From Calditrichota bacterium (GTDB lineage: Bacteria > Calditrichota > Calditrichia > RBG-13-44-9 > J075), in the NCBI GenBank assembly GCA_024275555.1, contig JAJRYW010000189.1, positions 1 through 10,770 of the forward strand: a stretch of DNA of 10,770 nt, in the 5' to 3' direction. Shown in pieces: positions 1-6,003 of this stretch. The position numbers and the translations under genes are program-made. The first letter of the stretch is position 1. Each line of letters opens with the position of its first letter. Below the pieces are notes generated by a model, which ran no database searches, was not told the DNA's origin, and was given only the letters and a program-made list of their open reading frames with translations.

Positions 1-258
1 GATACGCTGGTAGATGCGCTGAAAACCGATTTCCGCAGCGCCCAACTGGATCAGGCCGACCGGCAAATGCTGGAGTTTGCCCACAAGCTCACCCTTCAAC
101 CCTGGTCGATGCAGAAAGAGGATACGGAGGCGCTCCGGGAAACCGGCTTCAGCGATGCGGATATCCTGGATATTACCCAGGTAGCAGCTTATTATGCCTT
201 TGTCAATCGCCTGGCCGATGGGCTGGGAGTGGAATTAGAGACGTATTGGGACGAGTAA
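1..258 (+). CDS. Peroxidase-related (AhpD-like) protein, 3' part only
   Basis: The open frame runs in from the left edge and stops at TAA 256-258, giving the last 85 residues. The C-terminal pattern ITQVAAYYAFVNRLADGLGV, followed by an acidic tail, resembles the end of the 'uncharacterized peroxidase-related enzyme' branch of the AhpD/carboxymuconolactone decarboxylase superfamily. In that family the C-terminal helix carries conserved aromatic and asparagine residues. The catalytic CxxC region would lie upstream of the window, so peroxidase activity cannot be checked here. The SDR gene begins 24 bases downstream with its own Shine-Dalgarno, so the two are probably co-transcribed. Family assignment rests on the C-terminal signature recalled from family members; no search was done. 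Confidence 0.75.
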   Translation, partial: DTLVDALKTDFRSAQLDQADRQMLEFAHKLTLQPWSMQKEDTEALRETGFSDADILDITQVAAYYAFVNRLADGLGVELETYWDE

Positions 259-282
259 CGAGTGATAATATTTGGAGGATAT

Positions 283-990
283 ATGGATTTAAAGGACAAG
301 ATAATTCTGACGACCGGGGGCAGCGCCGGTATCGGGTTAGCTACGGCAATTATGCTGCGCGAAAAAGGGGCGCAGGTAATCATCACCGCCCGGAACCAGG
401 AGAAACTGGACAAAGCTGCGGCAGAGCATGATCTTATTGCTATCCAGGGCGATGTCTCCCGTGAAGAAGATGTGCAGCGCATCTACGCAGAAATCCGCCA
501 ACGCTTCAACCGGCTGGACGCCCTGATCAACAACGCCGGTTACGGCTATTTTGATCTGCTGGAGAATATGGACCGGGAGAAATTCGAAGCGGTGTTTGCT
601 ACTAACGTAACCGGGGCAATGCTGATGGCCCGGGAAGCGCTGCCCTTCTTTAAGTCCCGGCAATACGGAAACATTGTTAACATTAGCTCTACCGCCGGTC
701 TGAAGGGTTTTGCCCGCGGCGGGGCTTATTCCGCGACCAAATTTGCCTTAAAGGCGATGACCGAGTGCTGGCGGGCGGAATTGCGTCCATACAACATCCG
801 GGTGATGCTGATAAATCCCAGCGAGGTGCAAACCGACTTCGTGGTCAACTCCGGGCGCGAGGCGCGGGAATATAATCCTACCAAGCTGCAGGCGGAGGAT
901 ATTGCCCATGCAGTCTGCGCGGCCCTGGAAATGAACGACCGCGGCTTCATCACCGAATTGACCGTTTTTGCTGTCAATCCGCAGGGATAA
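283..990 (+). CDS. Short-chain dehydrogenase/reductase (classical SDR)
   Basis: A 235-residue NAD(P)-dependent oxidoreductase of the classical SDR type, cytosolic, substrate unknown. The cofactor motif TGGSAGIG is at residues 11-18, NNAG at 83-86, a likely catalytic Asn at 108, Ser136 in NISSTAG, and Tyr149-x3-Lys153 (YSATK), so the Asn-Ser-Tyr-Lys set is complete. Arg37 after the second strand (TARN) suggests NADPH preference, which is inference. Length is normal for the family. ATG 283 is chosen because GGAGG (274-278) lies just upstream; a longer frame from GTG 262 would put that Shine-Dalgarno inside the coding region. It follows the peroxidase-related gene by 24 bases. The C-terminal region (ELTVFAVNPQG) resembles 3-ketoacyl-ACP reductase-like SDRs used for many substrates, so no specific reaction is claimed. 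Confidence 0.93.
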   Translation: MDLKDKIILTTGGSAGIGLATAIMLREKGAQVIITARNQEKLDKAAAEHDLIAIQGDVSREEDVQRIYAEIRQRFNRLDALINNAGYGYFDLLENMDREKFEAVFATNVTGAMLMAREALPFFKSRQYGNIVNISSTAGLKGFARGGAYSATKFALKAMTECWRAELRPYNIRVMLINPSEVQTDFVVNSGREAREYNPTKLQAEDIAHAVCAALEMNDRGFITELTVFAVNPQG

Positions 991-1105
991 GCGCCGTTTG
1001 GTAAACTGTCGCTCGCTCTCAATTAAACCCGCCCCGGCGTCGATGATATAACCACGGGTGAAAAACCCCGCGAATCTTTGACAAAATATCGGGATTGGAG
1101 ATTTT

Positions 1106-1450
1106 ATGAGTGAACGGCGCGGGTTAAAACGGCGACACCTGATCTACTACCTCAGTGTGTTCGAGGCAACAACGGATGAGCTTCTGGGCTATTTAGTCGA
1201 CATCACCCCGGATGGATTCATGATCATGAGTGAAAATCCCCCGGAGGTCGACCGCATCTACCAGGTCAAAGTGCGCCTGTCGACCGGAAAGCGTCCGGAT
1301 AAGTTTCTGCTCCTAAAAGCAAAGAGCCTCTGGACGCGCCGGGACAAATCCGCCGAATACTACGACACCGGTTTTCAAATCCAAAACCCCGATGCGGATA
1401 CGCGGCTTCAGATTGAATTGCTCATCAAAGAATTGGGGTTCCGGAATTAG
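1106..1450 (+). CDS. Single-domain PilZ protein (likely c-di-GMP receptor)
   Basis: This 114-residue protein is almost entirely one PilZ domain. The N-terminal basic cluster (ERRGLKRR, residues 3-10) supplies the arginine-rich RxxxR-type switch, and DITPDG at 32-37 matches the second motif, (D/N)-x-(S/T)-x-x-G. Later W76 and the strand YYDTGFQI (85-92) fit the end of the beta-barrel. PilZ proteins bind cyclic di-GMP through these two motifs and act on motility, polysaccharide export or gene expression through a partner. No partner domain is fused here, so it would act in trans. ATG 1106 has GGAG at 1097-1100, five bases upstream. The gene stands alone, 115 bases after the SDR. The motif has Thr where Ser is most common, so binding is likely but not certain. 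Confidence 0.82.
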   Translation: MSERRGLKRRHLIYYLSVFEATTDELLGYLVDITPDGFMIMSENPPEVDRIYQVKVRLSTGKRPDKFLLLKAKSLWTRRDKSAEYYDTGFQIQNPDADTRLQIELLIKELGFRN

Positions 1451-1760
1451 GCGATTCGGTTAAAATAAAGCCACATTTGCAGAATAAAAATTTGCCTGAC
1501 GACGAATATTTTAATTAGACCTTATTACCTTTAAAAAACCACAGTCATTTTCCCGACCACAACGTGGCGCCGTTGGCATTGGCGCGGGATGGCGTTGCCA
1601 CGAATCCCGGTTTGCCGGGAAGAGAAATCTGTGCGTATTCGACATTGAATTTGCTGAAATAATTGTAAATTAAAGATAAAGTTTTGAGTGTTAACAGATT
1701 TCTCTCTTCGTTCGAAATGACATAAGTTATGTAGTAATATAAGCTTAGCTTGTAATAAGG

Positions 1761-1929
1761 GGGGCGCATGTCAAATTGCATTTTTTAGACATTCTTTAAA
1801 AACCGTTGAAACGGTTAAACAATCGCTGCAAGATGTCATTAACACCGGGCTTAAGCCCGGTGTTAATGAGAAAGAAATTATTACATAGCCGTTTTAACGG
1901 CTTTCCATTGTGCAATTTGACATGCACCC
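1761..1929. mobile_element. 169-bp palindromic MITE-like element with 8-bp target duplication
   Basis: Terminal inverted repeats contain a perfect 15-base core, GCATGTCAAATTGCA at 1766-1780 and its reverse complement at 1911-1925. The outer ends are GGGGC and CACCC. The element is flanked on both sides by the same eight bases, TAATAAGG (1753-1760 and 1930-1937), as expected for a target-site duplication. The interior is one long imperfect inverted repeat. Each arm carries a CCGTTnAAACGG-type small hairpin (1801-1816 and 1887-1902), and the centre is a perfect 34-base palindrome (1836-1869) around CTTAAG. It has no coding capacity. GGG-starting ends with 8-bp duplications recall IS1595-type elements, but that link is from memory and tentative. 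Confidence 0.62.
1836..1869. repeat. Perfect 34-base palindrome
   Basis: Every base from 1836 to 1852 pairs with its counterpart from 1869 down to 1853. The arm reads TCATTAACACCGGGCTT, with CTTAAG at the centre. There is no spacer, so it would form a cruciform or a hairpin with a small forced loop. It lies at the heart of the MITE-like element and resembles repetitive extragenic palindromes. Confidence 0.85.
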
Positions 1930-2032
1930 TAATAAGGTCTATTATCTACAAAAGTCTTGATGGGGCAGGAAAGAAAAAGTCCTCGCTGCAGAGAAAAGCA
2001 AAGAATCTCCCCTAAAACAAATTGAGAAGGTT

Positions 2033-2686
2033 ATGCAAAACATAAAAACCCACCACATCACCACACCGCGGAGCGCCCGGTTTATGAGCATGGGCGGCGG
2101 AGCGGAAAAAATCCACTCCATCTGGATTGTCTGCCACGGCTATGGGCAACTGGCCAGCGATTTCATCCGCAGCTTTGAGGACATTGCCTCCTCCGAACGC
2201 CTGATCGTTGCGCCGGAGGGACTGTCCCGGTTTTACCTGAGCGGCACGGATGGGCGCATCGGGGCCAGTTGGATGACCCGCGAAGAGCGCGACAACGAAA
2301 TACGGGATTATTTGGGCTACCTTAACCGGCTGTGGGAGGAACTCCAGCAAACATATCCCATCCACAACGCGGCGGTGCATATTCTGGGGTTCTCCCAGGG
2401 CGCCGCTGCCGTTTGCCGATGGGTGCACCATAACCGGGTTCCATGTCAACGAATAATTTTGTGGGGCGGCGGCATCCCTCCGGAGATTATTGCCAGCCCG
2501 GATTCCCGCTTAAAATCGCTCCCGCTGCTGGCGGTCGTTGGCAACCGGGACCAGTATCTCTCCCCGGAATTGGTGAAGACGGAATTAGCTAAATACGAAC
2601 AAGCCGGTTTTTCGGTAGAATATCGATCTTTCCCGGGCGGACATGTTATTGATCAAGCCGTACTGGCCGATTTAGCAAAAGGATGA
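2033..2686 (+). CDS. Alpha/beta hydrolase, phospholipase/carboxylesterase type
   Basis: A 217-residue serine esterase of the alpha/beta-hydrolase fold, closest in pattern to the phospholipase/carboxylesterase (PF02230) group. HGYGQ at 35-39 gives the oxyanion region after the first core strand. GFSQG at 119-123 is the nucleophile elbow with Ser121. Asp173 (GNRDQYL) and His204 (PGGHVI) complete the triad. No signal peptide, so cytosolic. Length is normal for the family. ATG 2033 follows GAGAAGG (2024-2030) at an unusually short distance; a later start at Met18 or Met20 lacks a better site, so the first is kept. The gene stands alone after the repeat region and converges on the minus-strand operon, with eight bases between the stops. 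It is not MenH-like despite menaquinone genes nearby. The ester substrate is unknown. Confidence 0.88.
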   Translation: MQNIKTHHITTPRSARFMSMGGGAEKIHSIWIVCHGYGQLASDFIRSFEDIASSERLIVAPEGLSRFYLSGTDGRIGASWMTREERDNEIRDYLGYLNRLWEELQQTYPIHNAAVHILGFSQGAAAVCRWVHHNRVPCQRIILWGGGIPPEIIASPDSRLKSLPLLAVVGNRDQYLSPELVKTELAKYEQAGFSVEYRSFPGGHVIDQAVLADLAKG

Positions 2687-2694
2687 TCTGTTTT

Positions 2695-3069
2695 TCAGGG
2701 GATTTCCTTTACAGTGAAATCCTCTCCTACCCACAGCCCGATCACCTCCGCCACAGTAAATTTGCTTTGCAGGAAGCGCACCGAGGCCCGGATTTGTTCT
2801 TCCTGAACCTCCCGGCTGACCGGGTTGCCGGCGCAATCAAAATGGCCTACCACGGCAAACTGCCGGGAGCTGTGGGCGTTCACCGATATGCGCACCTTTT
2901 CCAAAATGGACTCCACTTTTTCAGGCTCGGTGCGCTCGGCCAGAACTTTGTTGACGCCGGGTTCGGTGATCAAATCGACATAGGGTACTCCCCACTGTTG
3001 CTGCAAGTAGGCAATGACCGGCAATTGAATACGTCCATCCATACAAGTGATTACAGTGCAAAAGCTCAT
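2695..3069 (-). CDS. Small beta-carbonic-anhydrase-like zinc protein
   Basis: A 124-residue protein with the zinc-site motifs of beta-carbonic anhydrases in compact form: CMDGR at residues 9-13 (Cys9, Asp11, Arg13) and HFDC at 76-79 (His76, Cys79). The Cys-His-Cys ligands and the Asp-Arg dyad are therefore all present. It is much shorter than typical beta enzymes (about 200 residues) and resembles the small 'putative carbonic anhydrase' family (Pro_CA_2 in Pfam, from memory). CO2 hydration is possible but unproven. It has no signal peptide. Its ATG (3067-3069) overlaps the stop of the upstream GDPD gene as ATGA, with AAGGAG about six bases before it, so translation is probably coupled. An imperfect stem GGATTTC/GAAATCC at 2700-2722 lies over its last codons, near the converging gene end. 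Confidence 0.8.
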   Translation of the reverse strand: MSFCTVITCMDGRIQLPVIAYLQQQWGVPYVDLITEPGVNKVLAERTEPEKVESILEKVRISVNAHSSRQFAVVGHFDCAGNPVSREVQEEQIRASVRFLQSKFTVAEVIGLWVGEDFTVKEIP

Positions 3070-3959
3070 TTTCGGCTCCTTTTATCTTGATATTCCCGCA
3101 ACAGCGAATCTAAAAACGGCCGGTAGGTTACGATGTAATGCCGCAAGTTCATCTCCCGAAACTCTGTAAACGTATTCTGTTTTACTCCATAGGCGATAAA
3201 ACGATCGCCCATCCGGTTTTTGGTTAGCCAATCCAAAAAACCCGGCTCGATCCAATTCATATCACAGGCAATAAAATCCGGCTGAAATTTCCGCGGCAGT
3301 AAATTAAAAAGCGGGCTGAAGGAAGGCCGGAAACCCTGCAAACAGGTGATCACCCGGGGATAGCGATATTCCAAATAGGCGATAAAGGGCAGATAACCGT
3401 TGGCGACGATGATAGTTTCGTAGGCGTCGTGCTCGCCCAGGTATTGATCGATCAGGGCGGCCAGTTTAAAAATAGAGTGGTGGTGGGCCCGCTTCATATC
3501 GAAGAAAATCACAAAATCATTTTTAAACACATTAGCGACCGAATCCAGGGTAACAATGTGCTGATCGGTGGGGCGGCCGCGGAAGTAGAGCGGCGGTTGC
3601 TGCAGCTCTGCCAAGGTCATTTGAGTCACCAAGCCCGGGATTTTCAGCCACTGATCAACCCGGGAGTCGTGGAAGGCTACAAAGACCGAATCGCGACTAA
3701 GCTGCACATCCACTTCCAGCCCGGGGAAGCCCTTTTCCCGGGCCAGGCGCATTCCGGCCCAGGTGTTCTCCGGATAGTTGTTCGGGGCGGCGCGGTGGGC
3801 AAAAATAATCGGCTGATCACGGTTAAGCAGTTTAGAGGGAAGATCGCTTTTCTCCCCCAACCCTCCGCCGACAATGGCAAATACGGCAAAAGCCAGGGTC
3901 AGCAGCAACAGTACGCCCCCAATTACTCCACCCACAATTTTAACGGCCGTGTATTTCAT
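3066..3959 (-). CDS. Membrane-anchored GDPD-family phosphodiesterase
   Basis: A 297-residue protein with one N-terminal membrane helix (about residues 6-32) followed by a glycerophosphodiester phosphodiesterase TIM-barrel domain from about residue 50. Visible catalytic motifs are His55-Arg56 (AHRAAPNNYPENT), Glu82 and Asp84 (LEVDV), and His97-Asp98 (AFHDS). These form the metal site and acid/base pair that cleave glycerophosphodiesters to glycerol-3-phosphate and an alcohol. Where most members carry Glu-x-Lys on a later strand, this one reads FFDMKR, an Asp substitution. The single hydrophobic anchor suggests the domain faces the periplasm or outer membrane side. ATG 3959 is preferred because AGGA lies five bases upstream; a longer frame from TTG 3995 adds 12 residues before the helix without a better site. 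It is the first gene of a two-gene operon with the carbonic-anhydrase-like gene. Confidence 0.88.
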   Translation of the reverse strand: MKYTAVKIVGGVIGGVLLLLTLAFAVFAIVGGGLGEKSDLPSKLLNRDQPIIFAHRAAPNNYPENTWAGMRLAREKGFPGLEVDVQLSRDSVFVAFHDSRVDQWLKIPGLVTQMTLAELQQPPLYFRGRPTDQHIVTLDSVANVFKNDFVIFFDMKRAHHHSIFKLAALIDQYLGEHDAYETIIVANGYLPFIAYLEYRYPRVITCLQGFRPSFSPLFNLLPRKFQPDFIACDMNWIEPGFLDWLTKNRMGDRFIAYGVKQNTFTEFREMNLRHYIVTYRPFLDSLLREYQDKRSRK

Positions 3960-4026
3960 GTTCGTCCTAAAATAATCTCTTGCATATCTTGACAATGTTA
4001 AACTTTAAAGAATTGGACGGGATGAA

Positions 4027-4071
4027 CCGGATATTCAGGATAGTTCAAAATATTTGCTGAATATCATCCGG
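4027..4071. repeat. Imperfect hairpin upstream of the GDPD gene
   Basis: ATATTCAG (4031-4038) pairs with CTGAATAT (4057-4064), and CCGG 4027-4030 pairs with CCGG 4068-4071 across a three-base bulge; the loop is 18 bases. It lies about 70 to 110 bases upstream of the GDPD start. It could be a decayed dispersed repeat or a leader structure. The surrounding stretch 3960-4170 holds no ORF or clear promoter that I can support. Confidence 0.35.
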
Positions 4072-4170
4072 GTAACTACTCAGGTTATCTGGTAGACCGC
4101 TCTTTAAAAGAATTCTTGTACAACTCGGTTTGTTCATAGCCTAAGCATCTGTATATATGAAAGTTGAATA

Positions 4171-4241
4171 CCCCTCACCCCCTTCTCCTCTCCCGGGGGG
4201 AGAGGGGCGACCGAAGCGCAAGCGAAGGACGGGGTGAGGGG
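4171..4241. repeat. 71-bp dispersed palindromic repeat (CCCCTCACCCC type)
   Basis: Outer arms CCCCTCACCCC (4171-4181) and GGGGTGAGGGG (4231-4241) are perfect 11-base complements. An inner stem CCTCTCCC/GGGAGAGG sits near 4187-4203. The pattern of CCCTCACCC, CTCTCCC, GGAGAGG and GGGTGAGGG is familiar as a repeat found between genes in many unrelated bacteria. There is no transposase and no clear target duplication. It could act as a bidirectional terminator-like structure, but it lacks T-runs. Confidence 0.72.
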
Positions 4242-4486
4242 ACTCATGTGTCATCGGCAATAACACCTGAGTCGTTGCTCATCCGGTTTAATCCTTTAAA
4301 TCCCGCTGCCAAGCGGCGCCTTCGGCATAAATTCCATCCAAAAATCAGATTTATGATTCTCAAGTTATCTTTTGGTTGGAAGGAAGGCAAAATCCTGCGC
4401 CCAAAAAATCCCTGTTAATCTGTGCAAATCCGTGGCTCTTATAAAATGTCCTGGAGTAAATTACAGGTACGCTTCAGTCTCATAAC
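4242..4486. other. Non-coding stretch with degenerate dispersed repeat
   Basis: There is no credible ORF here. The piece at 4411-4435 (CCTGTTAATCTGTGCAAATC and what follows) resembles a motif that recurs between genes in many environmental bacterial genomes; this is recognition from memory. No T-tailed hairpin was found downstream of the menE stop. Confidence 0.35.
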
Positions 4487-5956
4487 TCATTCCGGTTCAC
4501 CTTGTACAATCCGGAGCGCCAGTTCCTCAAACTTACCCCGGTCAATTTTAATTCCTGTCTGCGATAAATCCGAGGGCCAATTGAAAAAATGATCCGGAAT
4601 TTTAAACCCGGGCAATCGCTCCCGGAGCCAATCCTTCAGTTCCGGTTCATCCGGTTTCTGATGCGGTTTGGTTCGCAGAAAGGCTGCCGGCCGCTGGCCG
4701 AACTGGGGATGCGGAACCGGCGTCACCACCGCCTGTAAGACCTGCGGGTGTCTTTCCAGAACCTGTTCTATTTCTTCGGGGTGAATATTTTCGCCGCCGG
4801 AGATAAACATCCGGTCCAACCGCCCAGCGACGGCCAGATTCCCCCGGGCGTCAAAATAACCGCAGTCGCCGCTGGCAAACCATCCCTGGTCATCGAACGG
4901 TTGCTCGAGGCGACCGTTTCTCCAGTAGCCGCAGAAACGGGTCTTTCCCCGCAGGAGGATTTCGCCGTTTTCGGCAATGCGCACTTCCCGGTAGGGCAGC
5001 GCCGCTCCGGAAGTGTGCAGAACGGCCGCATCGGCGCCGGGAGGCGTGGTGCACACCTGGGAGCTCATCTCCGTCGACCCGTAACTGGTGTGGACAGGCA
5101 GATTCTCCTTGATGGCGCGTTTCAGCAAAGATTCCGGGATAGCGCTGCCGCCTAACAGAATGGCCTGCATGTTCCGCAATCGCGGAATCATCGCCGGATC
5201 ATCCATCAGCCGGATAAGCTGCGCAGCCACCAGGGAAATATGGGTCGGCTGCAAAGCGGCAATTCCTTCCGGGAGCGACATGCCCGGCGCAGGGATGGCA
5301 ACCGCTGCCCCGGCTAAAAAACAGCGCATCAAAATCGCCAGGCCGCCCACATGGTAAAGCGGGAGACTTAGCAGCCAGCGATGCCCCGGTTTCAGGGGAA
5401 TATTTTGATTTGCTCCCAGGGCGCTGTAAAAGTGGTTGCCCAAATTATGCAGGGCGGCTTTGGGCGCCCCGGAACTCCCGGAGGTCAGGATAAGGGTAGC
5501 GGGAACATCCAGCGGCAACAAGGGCTCCGGCGGCGGCCGGTGGAGAGCGGGGGAAGGCCCGGCAAACAACTCCTCGAGCGGAAGCTGGGCAACGGGGGAT
5601 TTTTTTAGCTTAATCGCCCCGGATTCATCAAACACCAAAAAGCGGCAGGAGAGTTCCCGGAGCAGCGTGTCGACTTGCAGCCCGGGGAAACGGATGCTCA
5701 GGGGAACCGCTATTGCGCCGCAGAGCCAGGTTGCCCAGATCAGCAGCGCCGTCTCCGGCCGGTTGTCCGCCAGAATCGCCACATGGTCGCCCGGCTTTAT
5801 CCACCGTTCCTGCAGGGTTGTGCAAACACTGCGGATTCGTCCTAAAAACTCCCGGTAGGCAATACCGCCTTCCGGCGTAACCAGCGCCGCTTTTGCCGCA
5901 TAACTTCGGATAACCGTCTCAAGATTCAGGCAGTCGGGTGAATGCTTGTTTGCCAA
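4487..5956 (-). CDS. menE: o-Succinylbenzoate-CoA ligase
   Basis: A 489-residue adenylate-forming enzyme that activates o-succinylbenzoate with ATP and joins it to CoA in the classical menaquinone pathway, in the cytosol. Visible ANL-family motifs are the P-loop TSGSSGAPK (158-166), YGSTE (292-296), SGD (362-364), the hinge region GRLDRMFISGGENIHPEE (378-395), and a likely catalytic Lys470 in GIKIDR. Length is normal for MenE. The MenE call rests on the short type of ANL ligase plus menC two genes upstream; an acyl-CoA ligase of other specificity is the alternative. The start is TTG 5956, with GGAG about ten bases upstream. No ATG or GTG with a better site is nearby, and TTG implies modest expression. 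It lies 47 bases after the metallophosphatase stop in the same direction and ends the run. Confidence 0.87.
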   Translation of the reverse strand: MANKHSPDCLNLETVIRSYAAKAALVTPEGGIAYREFLGRIRSVCTTLQERWIKPGDHVAILADNRPETALLIWATWLCGAIAVPLSIRFPGLQVDTLLRELSCRFLVFDESGAIKLKKSPVAQLPLEELFAGPSPALHRPPPEPLLPLDVPATLILTSGSSGAPKAALHNLGNHFYSALGANQNIPLKPGHRWLLSLPLYHVGGLAILMRCFLAGAAVAIPAPGMSLPEGIAALQPTHISLVAAQLIRLMDDPAMIPRLRNMQAILLGGSAIPESLLKRAIKENLPVHTSYGSTEMSSQVCTTPPGADAAVLHTSGAALPYREVRIAENGEILLRGKTRFCGYWRNGRLEQPFDDQGWFASGDCGYFDARGNLAVAGRLDRMFISGGENIHPEEIEQVLERHPQVLQAVVTPVPHPQFGQRPAAFLRTKPHQKPDEPELKDWLRERLPGFKIPDHFFNWPSDLSQTGIKIDRGKFEELALRIVQGEPE

Positions 5957-6003
5957 TAGTTTACGCTCCGGTTCGGATCAAGCGTAAATGTCCGGCAAAT
6001 CGC

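Larger units (their letters stand above)
1516..1941. repeat. Older inverted-repeat element, split by a younger insertion
   Basis: TAGACCTTATTA at 1516-1527 is matched by its exact reverse complement at 1930-1941. If the insertion at 1761-1937 is removed, the match grows to 13 bases (TAGACCTTATTAC). Inside lie further stems: CGTGGC 1563-1568 with GCCACG 1597-1602, TCCCGG 1605-1610 with CCGGGA 1615-1620, and a perfect 12-base pair of arms AGAGAAATCTGT 1621-1632 with ACAGATTTCTCT 1694-1705. There is no convincing gene. The whole looks like a non-autonomous repeat or a dispersed extragenic palindrome of about 250 bases before the second insertion. No clear target duplication is seen outside it. 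Confidence 0.45.

Noticed and set aside
262..282. Longer SDR start at GTG 262
   Set aside because: It would put the GGAGG at 274-278 inside the coding region; ATG 283 fits both the ribosome-binding site and the usual SDR N-terminus.
1078..1106. TTGACA at 1078-1083 as a -35 box for the PilZ gene
   Set aside because: With normal spacing the -10 would overlap the start codon and leave no leader for the clear GGAG ribosome-binding site.
1806..2015. 69-residue plus-strand ORF
   Set aside because: It is read through the palindromic MITE and its flank; the residues come from repeat arms, and there is no ribosome-binding site.
2033..2686. The esterase as MenH of the menaquinone pathway
   Set aside because: The HGYGQ and GFSQG pattern and overall layout fit the phospholipase/carboxylesterase group, and the gene is not in the men run.
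4164..4418. 84-residue plus-strand ORF
   Set aside because: It is a translation of the CCCCTCACCCC-type repeat and degenerate intergenic DNA with no family resemblance.
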